NCBI GenBank assembly: GCA_020697375.1
Contig: JAJFBJ010000056.1
Span: 1-19,147 of the forward strand
DNA: 19,147 nucleotides
From: Nitrospira sp.
Lineage (GTDB): Bacteria > Nitrospirota > Nitrospiria > Nitrospirales > Nitrospiraceae
Direction of reading: 5' to 3'
In this document: positions 1 through 8,015 of the stretch, piece by piece
How positions within the stretch are numbered: position 1 is the first letter of the stretch
Layout of the letters: the number at the start of each line of letters is the position of its first letter
Position numbers and translations under genes: made by a program
Notes under the pieces: generated by a model
What the model was told of the DNA's origin: nothing
Database searches by the model: none
What the model saw: only the letters and a program-made list of their open reading frames with translations

Positions 1-51
1 TTCATTATTTTCATTTCTTCACAATCTGCCCTGGCTTCCGGAGAATCACCG

Positions 52-486
52 ATGATGTGGGTTCGGGTTTCATTCCTCTGCCTCATGGCGCTTCTGCTGT
101 GGACCAGGGCAGAAGCCAAGGTCTACCAATGCGAAGGGCCCAATGGAACCACGATCCTGACGGATCAACCGAAGGGAAAGCGAGGTTGCGCGGTGGTGAA
201 GACGGCAACGCCCCCGCTCCCCGGTGGATATACGCCGCCGGCTGATCCGACGCCGTCGGCATCGCCGGATCCATCGCTTGACGTGAGTCCGCCTTCCGTA
301 TCGCCGATGCTGTCCCGCCCACCTCACCTGGGCGAGCCGGTTCCCCCGGCTTCGGTTTCAAGTGAACCATCCGTCCCGGCTGCGTCGGAGGCGCAACATT
401 GCTCGCCGCGTGTGAACCCTTTGAACCCTTTTGCCGGACCCAATTGCGCGCCGGCTTCCAGCATCGGCGAAACCAAAAACCCGTAG
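52..486 (+). CDS. Secreted DUF4124-like small protein
   Basis: 144 aa. Residues 1-22 form a signal peptide (hydrophobic FLCLMALLLW, then AEA before KVYQC). The next 25 residues (KVYQCEGPNG, then TILTDQP) match the DUF4124 pattern: an aromatic-Cys stretch, a G/D turn and a T-D-x-P motif. The rest is a low-complexity Pro/Ser/Ala tail rich in PPSVSP-type runs, with two further Cys near the end. It is probably exported to the periplasm or cell surface; no enzymatic function is known for DUF4124. The start at 52 is favoured by CCGGAG at 38-43; a second in-frame ATG follows at 55. It is followed by a 246-bp gap before imuB and is not clearly part of that operon. Confidence 0.75.
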   Translation: MMWVRVSFLCLMALLLWTRAEAKVYQCEGPNGTTILTDQPKGKRGCAVVKTATPPLPGGYTPPADPTPSASPDPSLDVSPPSVSPMLSRPPHLGEPVPPASVSSEPSVPAASEAQHCSPRVNPLNPFAGPNCAPASSIGETKNP

Positions 487-571
487 CAGATTCTCACGTT
501 TGGAGTGAGACTCACGCATACGGTTCTATTTCATCTCCCTCGCATCGTTATATTTCCGATCGTACCGAATG

Positions 572-595
572 CTGTCCATTCCATGCTGTGGACAG
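572..595. other. Inverted repeat in the gap upstream of imuB
   Basis: CTGTCCA (572-578) and TGGACAG (589-595) are perfect 7-bp inverted arms separated by 10 bp. No T-run follows, so this is not a standard intrinsic terminator, and the arm spacing does not fit the E. coli LexA box. It lies in the gap between the DUF4124 gene and imuB (487-732), where I see no credible gene. A role as a weak hairpin or protein site is only a guess. Confidence 0.25.
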
Positions 596-696
596 TTGCT
601 CACGCCTGCCGCCCCATATTCCACTCCGGCGATATTCTCAGCTGACTTGTTAATGGGCATAGTGCGGCGGGCTTGACCGTAAGGATTTCCACGGCA

Positions 697-732
697 TTGA
701 CACCTCCTCCTTTTGCTGTAACCATTGGTTAC
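697..732 (+). promoter_or_regulatory. Candidate imuB promoter with palindromic operator
   Basis: TTGACA at 697-702 is a perfect -35 hexamer. A perfect 15-bp dyad, GTAACCATTGGTTAC (6-bp arms, 3-bp spacer), lies at 718-732 where the -10 element would be, and it touches the ATG at 733. No good TATAAT is visible at the right spacing. Operators of this geometry repress transcription by overlapping the -10 region. Because imuB-dnaE2 cassettes are SOS-induced in other bacteria, LexA is the natural candidate, but this sequence is not one of the LexA boxes I know (CTGT-N8-ACAG, GAAC-N4-GTTC, GTTC-N7-GTTC). Confidence 0.45.
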
Positions 733-1911
733 ATGGATCGGCACATTGTTTGTCTTCACATTCCATCGTTCGGGATCGCCCTTGCGCAGACCCGCGAGGT
801 CTCGTTGCGCAACAGACCGGTCGCCCTGGCGCCGGTCCATACGCCTCGCGCACTGGTGCGGGAGGCGTCGCACGAAGCCCTCATCGAAGGAATCCGGCCG
901 GGCATGTCTGTGGAGTTGGCCCGCCGGTTATGCCCCAACCTCCGCCTGGTCGCGCCGGACTCATCGCTGCTGCGAGCGGCGCATCACGAATTGCAACAGG
1001 CCATACAGCCCTTTGCGCCGGCCTGGGAGTCAATCCGTCCCGGCTCGCTGTTTCTGGATCTTACCGGCACGAAACGGCTGCTCGGCCCTCCGATCGATAC
1101 GGCCGCCCGCGTGGGGCGCGAGCTGGCGGTTCAACGGGGATGGCACAGCGTCATAGGGCTTGCCGGGAACAAGCTGGTTTCGCAGCTGGCGGCGACGACG
1201 CTGGGGCAGCCGCCCCGGATACGTTCGATCTATTCAGGCTCGGAGCAACAGTTTCTTGCTCCTCTGCCGGCCACGCTGCTCCCGGGACTCGATCGACAGG
1301 CCTCGCACATTCTGCGCCGGCTTGACGATCTGAATCTCAGAACCTTCGGATCGATCGCCGCTGTTTCGCCGGCTCAGCTGGAATCGGTGTTCGGCGCGGC
1401 CGCCGGGTTGTTGCATGACTGGGCCTTGGGGATTGATCCTTCGCCCGTCCGTCCGCCGGTCGAACAGCCGGTGATCGAGCATTCCATCACTCTCGATCCG
1501 GACGAAATCGACGATCGACTCATCCTGGGACGGCTGTACCGCCTGATCGAACAGGTCTGCGCAATGCTCCGGCAACAACGGCGGGTCTGCAAGCGCCTTT
1601 CGCTGACCGTCCGCCACAGTGACCATGCCGAGCAGACGGCCCAGCAGGCATTGCCGCAGGGCACGTACTGGGAAATGGATCTCCAGCCTGTGCTTGCGTA
1701 CCTCTTGTTGCGCTGTTTCAAACGCCGCGTCCGGCTTCAGCGTTTGACGCTGCGGGTGGATCGCCTGGAGCCGCCTGCCGAGCAACTGTTGCTCTTTGAT
1801 CAATCGGCCGCTCTCATGAAGCCGGCATCCCATCGGCTCTCCTTCGCATTGGATGCGATTCGCGCGAAGTTCGGCGAACAAGCTATATCGTGGGGAAGGA
1901 CTCTGCCGTGA
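733..1911 (+). CDS. imuB: ImuB-like inactive Y-family DNA polymerase
   Basis: 392 aa from ATG 733; a TTG at 673 in the same frame would add 20 residues with no family resemblance. The first strand (HIVCLHIPSFGIALAQ, residues 4-19) and the SIRPGSLFLDL block (100-110) align with the two catalytic motifs of DinB/Pol IV. The metal-binding Asp of the first motif and the Asp-Glu of the second (here Arg-Pro-Gly, 102-104) are absent. This loss is typical of ImuB, which acts as a scaffold for DnaE2 rather than as a polymerase. QLLLF at 351-355 matches the QLxLF beta-clamp-binding motif. The gene overlaps dnaE2 by 4 bp (GTGA), so the two are co-translated. No imuA or lexA is present in the window. No Shine-Dalgarno sequence precedes 733, because the dyad occupies that position. 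Confidence 0.88.
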   Translation: MDRHIVCLHIPSFGIALAQTREVSLRNRPVALAPVHTPRALVREASHEALIEGIRPGMSVELARRLCPNLRLVAPDSSLLRAAHHELQQAIQPFAPAWESIRPGSLFLDLTGTKRLLGPPIDTAARVGRELAVQRGWHSVIGLAGNKLVSQLAATTLGQPPRIRSIYSGSEQQFLAPLPATLLPGLDRQASHILRRLDDLNLRTFGSIAAVSPAQLESVFGAAAGLLHDWALGIDPSPVRPPVEQPVIEHSITLDPDEIDDRLILGRLYRLIEQVCAMLRQQRRVCKRLSLTVRHSDHAEQTAQQALPQGTYWEMDLQPVLAYLLLRCFKRRVRLQRLTLRVDRLEPPAEQLLLFDQSAALMKPASHRLSFALDAIRAKFGEQAISWGRTLP

Positions 1912-4900
1912 CGACCCCGCCCTTCGTGCACCTGCACGTCCATTCGGACTATTCGGCCATGCGCGGCGTCTCGTCGCTGGAAACACTTTGTCGGTCGGCG
2001 AAGCGGCAGGGATTCGGGACGCTGGCCATGACCGACAGCAATGGCCTGTATGGGGCCATGAGATTTCTCGAAGAGGCGAGGCATGGAGGCCTGCGGCCGA
2101 TTCTTGGCGCCGAATTGATGACCGACGACCACCGCGCCCTGCTGCTGGTCAAAACCCCCGACGGCTATGCCAACCTCTGCCGCCTCCTGTCCGAACGGCA
2201 TTGCGAGCCGTCGTTCAAATTCGTTGAGGCCGTGACGCGCTATCGCAGCGGGCTGATCGTGGCGACCGACGATGAGGCGGCCGTCGCGGCCTGGGCGGCG
2301 GACGGCCCGCAGGACCTCTACGTCGAATTGACGCCGGGGCCTGCCATGCATGAGGCGCTGCAAATCAGCCGCCGCACCGGCATTCCTCCGGTCGCCACCA
2401 ACCGCGTGTACTTCGCACGGGCGGAAGACTACGAAACGCATCGCCTCTTGCGCGCCATTGCCCTCAACCGCACGCTCTCCCGCCTGCCGCCGGAAGCCTG
2501 TTGCAGCCCGCGCCAATGGCTCGCGCCGCCGGCCCTAATGGCGGCGGAGTTGCCGCACGTCCCGGAAGCGCTGGAAAACAGCATCCGCATCGCCGAGGCC
2601 TGTCACAGCGACTGGCGTTTCGGCGACCAGATCTTTCCCGCCTTCGGCGGATCCACAGACGAAGAAGCATTTACCACACTCGCCCAGAAGACGTATGCCG
2701 GCGCGCAGGAGCGGTACGGGACGATCTCGCCGGAAGTCCGCGCGCGGATCGAAAAGGAACTCGCGATCATCCGCCAGAAGCGCTTTGCGCATTATTTTCT
2801 GATCGTGGAAGAAATCGTCCGGCAGGCGGAACGGACCTGTGGCCGCGGCTCGGTGGCCGCGTCGATCGTGTCCTTTTGCCTTAAGATCACGCACGTGGAC
2901 CCGCTCAAACACCATTTGTTCTTCGAGCGGTTTTTGAATCCCGGCCGGAAGGACCCGCCCGACATCGACATTGATTTTCCCTGGGACGAGCGCGACGACA
3001 TTTTGCACTGGGTCTTCCGGCAATACGGCGAGCGCCAGGCGGCGATGGTGGCGAACCAGAACAGCCTCGGCTTCCGCGCGGCCATCCGCGAAACGGCGAA
3101 GGTCTATGGGATGCCGGCCGACGAAATCGGCGCGATGTCCTCACGTGTTCTTCGCCAGCAGGCGATCCTGAGCTTTCCCGTCCCGCCGACCCCAGAGCAA
3201 TGGCTCAACCGGCTTTCGCAAACTCTGCGGCTCAAAACCCCTTGGCCCGAAATTCTCAGGCAGGCGCTGCGCGCGCAGAACCATTTCCGCCATCTCTCCA
3301 TGCATTGCGGCGGGGTCGTAATCGTCCCGGACGACATCCGGCGCTACGTGCCGGTCGAATTCACGGCCAAGGGGCTGCCGGTCATCCAATGGGAAAAAGA
3401 TCAAACGGAAGAGGCGGGCCTTGTCAAAATCGACCTGCTGGGCAACCGCTCGCTCGCGGTTATCCGTGACGCTCTCGCAGCCATCTCCAGCCACACCGGC
3501 CGTGAGATCGATTACGCCGCTTGGGACCCCCTTCAAGATGGAGCAACCCAGGACCTGATCCGGCGCGGTGACACCATCGGCTGCTTCTATATCGAATCGC
3601 CGGCGACCCGTCTTCTGCTCAGAAAACTGTGGAGCGGCATGCCACCGGACCGCCTCGCCGCCGCCGATGTGTTCGAATATCTCGTGATGGTGTCGTCCCT
3701 GGTGCGGCCGGCGGCCATCACGTTCGTGAACGACTTCGTCCGGCGGGCTCATGGCCGACCGCACAAGCCGGTGCACCCGCTGATGGAAAGCATCCTGGAA
3801 GAAACGCACGGCATCATGGTGTATCAGGAAGACGTCACGAAGGTCGCCATGGCCCTCGCCGATTTTTCCGTGGAGGACGCGGACCAATTGCGGAAAGTCA
3901 TCAGCAAGAAACATAAGAAGCGGCAGCTGCAAGACTACTATCATCAGTTCTGCCGCGGCGCCGCAAAGAATGGGGCTTCGCCGGAAACGATTGCTAAGAT
4001 CTGGAAGATGATCATGAGCTTCGCCGGTTACAGTTTCTGCAAACCTCATTCGGCCAGCTATGCGCAGGTCTCTTTTAAGTGCGCCTACCTGCGCGCCCAT
4101 TATCCGGCGGAATTCATCGCGGCCGTCATCAGCAACGAGGGAGGATTTTACTCGCCCTTCGCCTACGTCTCAGAAGCAAGACGCATGGGGCTCGCGATCC
4201 TGCCGCCGGACGTGAACGCCAGCGACTGGGCCTATCGCGGCGAGGGCGACAGGCTGCGGATTGGCTTGATGCAGGTGAAGACCCTCACGAAAGATCTCGG
4301 CCGGCGCATCGTGGAAGAACGGACGAAACGCGGTCCCTACCGTTCGTTCCAGGATTTTTGCAAGCGCGTCGATCTGGAACCGGCGCAGGCGCGGGCGCTG
4401 ATCCGTGCCGGCTGCTGTGATTCCCTCGCCGGCGAGCTGACGAGACCGGCCTTGCTGTGGCGGCTGTATGCGGAAGGGAGCAGGCATTCGGGGCCGTTTC
4501 CCGTGCCGGACGAGTATGAGGGGCCGAAAAAACTGGCCCATGAGATCGAGTCGCTTGGCTTCCTGGCGAGCCGCCATCCCTTGACCCTTTACCGAAGCCA
4601 TATCGAGCGTATCCGGCCGGTGCCGGCATCGCAGATGCATCGATTCATCCGGCGCCGGATCACGATGGTGGGATGGCTGGTCACGGAAAAACCGGTGGAG
4701 ACGAACAACGGGCAAGCGATGGAATTCATCACGCTCGAAGATGTCACGGCCCTCTACGATGCGACGTTATTTCCAAACGTCTATCGCCGCTGCCATCAGC
4801 TCCTTTCGCCCAACCGGGCCTATGTGGTGCGCGGGCTGGTAGAAGAAGAGTCCGGCGTGGCGACGCTGACGTTGTCCGACTTGCAGCTGCTCGAGGCTGA

Positions 4901-5003
4901 ACCGATCGGCGAACCAGCATGGAACAGGCTTCATGAGGCATGGTATGGTGAAACATGCGACGCCCTGCTCGATCCGCCGCCCTCTTCCTTCCCGCCAAAT
5001 TGA
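1908..5003 (+). CDS. dnaE2: Error-prone DNA polymerase III alpha subunit DnaE2
   Basis: 1031 aa, within the normal DnaE2 range. An N-terminal PHP domain begins with HLHVHSDYS (residues 8-16); the next PHP metal motif reads MTDSNGLYGAM, where replicative DnaE has TDH, a change common in DnaE2. The C-family catalytic Asp pair is PDIDIDF at 351-357 (D354, D356), and the third Asp is D509 in LVKIDLLGN. Helix-hairpin-helix residues and an OB-fold (ITMVGWLVTEKP) lie near the C-terminus. GTG 1908 is chosen over GTG 1890 because AAGGA at 1896-1900 is correctly spaced and the start overlaps the imuB stop. The protein performs mutagenic translesion synthesis with ImuB at the beta clamp. All three catalytic Asp are intact. 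Confidence 0.95.
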   Translation: MTTPPFVHLHVHSDYSAMRGVSSLETLCRSAKRQGFGTLAMTDSNGLYGAMRFLEEARHGGLRPILGAELMTDDHRALLLVKTPDGYANLCRLLSERHCEPSFKFVEAVTRYRSGLIVATDDEAAVAAWAADGPQDLYVELTPGPAMHEALQISRRTGIPPVATNRVYFARAEDYETHRLLRAIALNRTLSRLPPEACCSPRQWLAPPALMAAELPHVPEALENSIRIAEACHSDWRFGDQIFPAFGGSTDEEAFTTLAQKTYAGAQERYGTISPEVRARIEKELAIIRQKRFAHYFLIVEEIVRQAERTCGRGSVAASIVSFCLKITHVDPLKHHLFFERFLNPGRKDPPDIDIDFPWDERDDILHWVFRQYGERQAAMVANQNSLGFRAAIRETAKVYGMPADEIGAMSSRVLRQQAILSFPVPPTPEQWLNRLSQTLRLKTPWPEILRQALRAQNHFRHLSMHCGGVVIVPDDIRRYVPVEFTAKGLPVIQWEKDQTEEAGLVKIDLLGNRSLAVIRDALAAISSHTGREIDYAAWDPLQDGATQDLIRRGDTIGCFYIESPATRLLLRKLWSGMPPDRLAAADVFEYLVMVSSLVRPAAITFVNDFVRRAHGRPHKPVHPLMESILEETHGIMVYQEDVTKVAMALADFSVEDADQLRKVISKKHKKRQLQDYYHQFCRGAAKNGASPETIAKIWKMIMSFAGYSFCKPHSASYAQVSFKCAYLRAHYPAEFIAAVISNEGGFYSPFAYVSEARRMGLAILPPDVNASDWAYRGEGDRLRIGLMQVKTLTKDLGRRIVEERTKRGPYRSFQDFCKRVDLEPAQARALIRAGCCDSLAGELTRPALLWRLYAEGSRHSGPFPVPDEYEGPKKLAHEIESLGFLASRHPLTLYRSHIERIRPVPASQMHRFIRRRITMVGWLVTEKPVETNNGQAMEFITLEDVTALYDATLFPNVYRRCHQLLSPNRAYVVRGLVEEESGVATLTLSDLQLLEAEPIGEPAWNRLHEAWYGETCDALLDPPPSSFPPN

Positions 5004-5596
5004 CCCTTCCAAGCCTGCAAACAGCCGCGGCCGCCTGCACGGGTTGCGACCTCTACAAACGGGCCACGCAAACCGTCTTCGGGGAAGGCCCCGCCCACGT
5101 CAAGGTTCTGCTGGTCGGCGAGCAGCCGGGTGATCAGGAAGACAGGGACGGCCACCCCTTCGTCGGGCCGGCCGGCAGACTCTTGGACAAGGCTCTGGAG
5201 GAGGCGGGCATCGTCCGCCTCGACGTGTATGTCACCAATGCCGTGAAGCATTTCAAATGGGAACCGCAGGGCAAACGCCGCAAGCACAAGAAACCGTCCG
5301 CCGCGGAGATCGCCGCCTGCCGTCCCTGGCTGGAAGCGGAGGTCCAGGTGCTGGAGCCGCGCGTCGTCCTTTGTCTCGGCGTGACGGCCGCGCAGTCGCT
5401 GTTCGGCAAGGCCGTACGCTTGAATGAACTGCGAGGGCGGCCTTGGAGCACACCCCTCGCCAAGTCGGTCTTCGTGACGGCCCATCCTTCGGCAATTCTC
5501 CGTTCACCGGACCATGCGCGGCGGGACGAAGCCTATCGCGGCTTCGTCGAGGATTTGCGGAGAATTGCGCAGCATCTCCAAACGGAAGCCGCCTGA
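4955..5596 (+). CDS. udgX: UdgX-type uracil-DNA glycosylase
   Basis: 213 aa. Motif 1 is GEQPGD at 55-60, and HPFVGPAGRLLDKALEEAG follows. The UdgX-defining loop is present as KRRKH (107-111; Mycobacterium smegmatis UdgX has KRRIH), followed by KKPS. The motif 2 equivalent is HPSAIL (177-182). C28, C31, C122 and probably C140 are candidate 4Fe-4S ligands. In characterised UdgX the loop His attacks the sugar and leaves the enzyme covalently bound to the abasic site; H111 would be that residue here. GEQPGD together with the KRR-H loop separates it from family 4 UDG, which lacks the loop. The start lies 49 bp inside dnaE2 with a weak Shine-Dalgarno; a TTG at 5001 is an alternative that would shorten the N-terminus while keeping C28 and C31. 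It is probably co-transcribed with imuB-dnaE2. Confidence 0.88.
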   Translation: MRRPARSAALFLPAKLTLPSLQTAAAACTGCDLYKRATQTVFGEGPAHVKVLLVGEQPGDQEDRDGHPFVGPAGRLLDKALEEAGIVRLDVYVTNAVKHFKWEPQGKRRKHKKPSAAEIAACRPWLEAEVQVLEPRVVLCLGVTAAQSLFGKAVRLNELRGRPWSTPLAKSVFVTAHPSAILRSPDHARRDEAYRGFVEDLRRIAQHLQTEAA

Positions 5597-5717
5597 CGCC
5601 GTGCCGCGCAAGCCGGAGCAAGGCGCCTGCCTGCCCGTCATCGGCATGAGCGACGAGTTCATGCGCGAGGAGTTGGAAGAAGGCCCGGTGCGGCATCATC
5701 CACGTGAGAGGGGTCGA

Positions 5718-5746
5718 TTGACTCTCCCACTGCCCCTTCATATAAT
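5718..5746 (+). promoter_or_regulatory. Near-consensus sigma70 promoter
   Basis: TTGACT (5718-5723), exactly 17 bp, then TATAAT (5741-5746). Eleven of twelve hexamer positions match consensus. It lies 39 bp upstream of the ATG at 5785 and reads into the ATPase/DUF6754 gene cluster, so transcription should start near 5753. The stretch 5597-5717 between udgX and this promoter holds no convincing gene. Confidence 0.75.
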
Positions 5747-5784
5747 GCGAAAAATAACCGTTTAAGCTGATCTGACAAGCACTT

Positions 5785-6159
5785 ATGTCTTCATTTTCAG
5801 CCGCGTTCTTATCTCGACGGGTACAGGACCTTCGAGCCGGGTTCCGGCATGCATTCGCCGTTCGTCCGGAACAGCAGGATTTCACGGTCGAAGACTTCGC
5901 TCTTCTCGAACGGGTTGCCCAGGCCATCGTCACACGCGGCATGGCATCGCCGGCCACGCTGTTTCTCGAATCGATGGGGCCGATGAACTTCCTCGGCAGC
6001 CAAGCGCTGCACTTTCTCTCTCCCATCATTGAATGCGCCATGAGCGGCACGGAACTGTCACAGGTTGCCCGCCTGCTGGAGCGACGCGATACCATTTCCC
6101 GCCTGATTGCGCTGATCGAAGCGAAGACCGCGCCTTCCCCTGGAGCGCCTGCCCGATGA
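5785..6159 (+). CDS. Small helical protein, first gene of ATPase cluster
   Basis: 124 aa, no signal peptide, no membrane segment, predicted mostly helical. The most constrained-looking part is residues 59-81 (LFLESMGPMNFLGSQALHFL). I do not recognise a named domain. The ATG at 5785 has no clear Shine-Dalgarno but follows the strong promoter and is the only good start. The last codons overlap the next gene by 4 bp (ATGA at 6156-6159), so it is translationally coupled to the GlmL-like ATPase. It is a plausible small partner or regulatory subunit of that ATPase; this is inferred from position only. Confidence 0.75.
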   Translation: MSSFSAAFLSRRVQDLRAGFRHAFAVRPEQQDFTVEDFALLERVAQAIVTRGMASPATLFLESMGPMNFLGSQALHFLSPIIECAMSGTELSQVARLLERRDTISRLIALIEAKTAPSPGAPAR

Positions 6160-8015
6160 CGGCAGCCGTCCATTCTCCTGAGACGCCAAAGATCGATCGC
6201 CCGCTGAACGTCATCGTCGCGACCGACTGCGGCAGCACCACCACCAAAGCCATCCTGATCGAGAAGGTCGGAGAGGAGTATCGCCAGACCTATCGTGGCG
6301 AAGCTCCGACGACCGTCGAGGCGCCGTTCGAAGACGTCACGCGCGGCGTGCTGAATGCCATCGCCGAAATCGAAGAATTATCGGGCCGGACCATCCTGAA
6401 CGGCGAGCGCATCATCACGCCCAATCAGACCGCGCAGGGCCATCCCGAGACAGGCGTGGATATCTACGTCTCGACGAGCAGCGCCGGGGGAGGCCTGCAA
6501 ATGATGGTCACCGGCGTCGTGCAGAACATGACCGGTGAAAGCGCCCAACGCGCCGCGCTCGGCGCCGGAGCCATCGTCATCGACGTGCTGGCTTCCAACG
6601 ACGGGAGGCTGCCCTATGAAAAAATCGAACGGATTCGTACCATGCGGCCCGACATGATCTTGATGTCCGGCGGGACCGACGGCGGCGCCGTCACCCACGT
6701 GGTGGAGATGGCGGAATATATCGCGGCCGCGGAGCCACGACCCCGTTTCGGAAGCACGTACCGGCTGCCGCTCGTGTATGCCGGAAACAAGGACGCGCAA
6801 TCGCAAGTCAATACGATTCTCGGCGACAAGACCGCCCTGGAACTGGCCGACAACATCAGGCCGGTGCTGGAGCGGGAAAACCTCGCGCCGGCCCGTGACA
6901 AGATCCATGATCTCTTTCTCGAACATGTCATGCAACAGGCTCCGGGCTACAAAAAACTCATCGACATGGCCGGCGCGCCCATCATGCCGACCCCGGCCGC
7001 GGTCGGCGTCATCATGGAAAAGATCGCCAAACGGGAAGGCATCAACCTGATCGGGGTGGATATCGGCGGCGCCACCACGGACGTCTTCTCAGTCTTCAAC
7101 GGTCTCTTCAACCGCACGGTGAGCGCCAACCTGGGCATGTCCTACAGCATTTCGAACGTTTTGTCGGAAGCGGGCCTCGACAACATCATGCGCTGGGTGC
7201 CTTTCACCATCGACGAGCAAACCCTGCGAAACCGGATCAAGAACAAGATGGTGCGACCCACGACGATTCCCCAATCGCTCGACGAACTTCAGATCGAACA
7301 TGCCATTGCCCGCGAAGCCCTGCGGCTGGCGCTGATTCACCATAAATCCCTCGCGACCGGCCTGAAGGGCGTTCAGCAGGAGCGCACGATCTCCGATGTG
7401 TTCGAGCAACATGTCTCCGGCAAGACCCTGATCGATCTGGCGAAGCTGGATTTGATCGTCGGCAGCGGCGGCATCCTGTCGCATTCTCCGCGCCGCGTGC
7501 AATCCATGTTGATGATGGTGGATGCCTACGAACCCCTTGGCGTGACGACCCTGTCGGTCGACAGCATTTTTATGATGCCGCATCTCGGCGTACTCTCCAC
7601 CGTCAACGAACAAGCGGCCGCGGACGTCTTCGTGCGCGATTGCATGGTCTATCTCGGCGCCTGCATCGCCCCGATGGGGCAGGGGAAGGAAGGGGAGCGC
7701 TGCGCGGATTACGAAGTGGCTTTCCCCGATGGACGCATTGAGAAGGGCGCGCTTGTGTTCGGTGATCTCAAGTTATTCGCGCTGACTCGCGAGCAGCAGG
7801 CCAGGGTGACGATGCAACCGGCGAAGCAGGTGGATCTCGGCAATGGTCCGGGACAGCCCTTCACGAGGACGGTGCAGGGAGGCGTCGTCGGTCTCATGCT
7901 GGATGGACGTGGTCGTCCCTTGCAGCTGCCGAGCGAACAGGAGGCCCGCGTCGCGGCGTTGACAAGATGGGATAGGGCGGTCGGGCTATACCCGACCGCG
8001 AGTTCTGAGTTCTGA
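6156..8015 (+). CDS. GlmL/MutL-family ASKHA ATPase
   Basis: 619 aa. The N-terminal phosphate-1 motif TDCGSTTTKA (23-32), a Gly-rich STSSAGGGLQ segment, and a second phosphate motif, VDIGGATTDVFSVF (from 301, with D302 and D309), define an actin/Hsp70-fold ATPase of the MutL (GlmL, PF13941) family. In glutamate-fermenting clostridia, GlmL is encoded between the two subunits of adenosylcobalamin-dependent glutamate mutase and probably maintains the enzyme. No mutase subunit or cobalamin gene lies in this window, so the paralogue here probably acts on another partner, possibly the membrane proteins encoded downstream. Start at ATG 6156 overlaps the previous stop, with GGAG about 10 bp upstream; longer in-frame starts would lie inside the previous gene. 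This is unrelated to the mismatch-repair MutL. Confidence 0.85.
   Translation: MTAAVHSPETPKIDRPLNVIVATDCGSTTTKAILIEKVGEEYRQTYRGEAPTTVEAPFEDVTRGVLNAIAEIEELSGRTILNGERIITPNQTAQGHPETGVDIYVSTSSAGGGLQMMVTGVVQNMTGESAQRAALGAGAIVIDVLASNDGRLPYEKIERIRTMRPDMILMSGGTDGGAVTHVVEMAEYIAAAEPRPRFGSTYRLPLVYAGNKDAQSQVNTILGDKTALELADNIRPVLERENLAPARDKIHDLFLEHVMQQAPGYKKLIDMAGAPIMPTPAAVGVIMEKIAKREGINLIGVDIGGATTDVFSVFNGLFNRTVSANLGMSYSISNVLSEAGLDNIMRWVPFTIDEQTLRNRIKNKMVRPTTIPQSLDELQIEHAIAREALRLALIHHKSLATGLKGVQQERTISDVFEQHVSGKTLIDLAKLDLIVGSGGILSHSPRRVQSMLMMVDAYEPLGVTTLSVDSIFMMPHLGVLSTVNEQAAADVFVRDCMVYLGACIAPMGQGKEGERCADYEVAFPDGRIEKGALVFGDLKLFALTREQQARVTMQPAKQVDLGNGPGQPFTRTVQGGVVGLMLDGRGRPLQLPSEQEARVAALTRWDRAVGLYPTASSEF
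7977..7999 (+). promoter_or_regulatory. GC-rich hairpin at 3' end of the ATPase gene
   Basis: GCGGTCGGG (7977-7985) and CCCGACCGC (7991-7999) form a perfect 9-bp stem with a CTATA loop. It lies inside the last codons of the ATPase gene, 14 bp before the stop. No U-run follows, so it is not a classical terminator. It directly precedes a heptamer array that can also fold. Transcript processing, 3'-end protection or partial attenuation between the ATPase and the next gene are all possible. Confidence 0.45.

Noticed and set aside
673..732. 20-residue N-terminal extension of ImuB from TTG 673
   Set aside because: The added residues (MTVRISTALTPPP...) do not resemble ImuB N-termini, and the family's first strand begins right after ATG 733.
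1234..1986. Long - strand frame opposite imuB
   Set aside because: A shadow of imuB and dnaE2 in GC-rich DNA; Arg/Gln-rich with no domain.
5646..5765. Short frame (MSDEFMREELEEGP...) between udgX and the next gene
   Set aside because: About 40 codons, no ribosome site, and it runs across the promoter at 5718-5746.
6156..8015. DNA mismatch-repair MutL
   Set aside because: The name is shared only. The sequence has ASKHA phosphate motifs (DCGSTTTKA, DIGGATTD) and none of the GHKL ATPase motifs.
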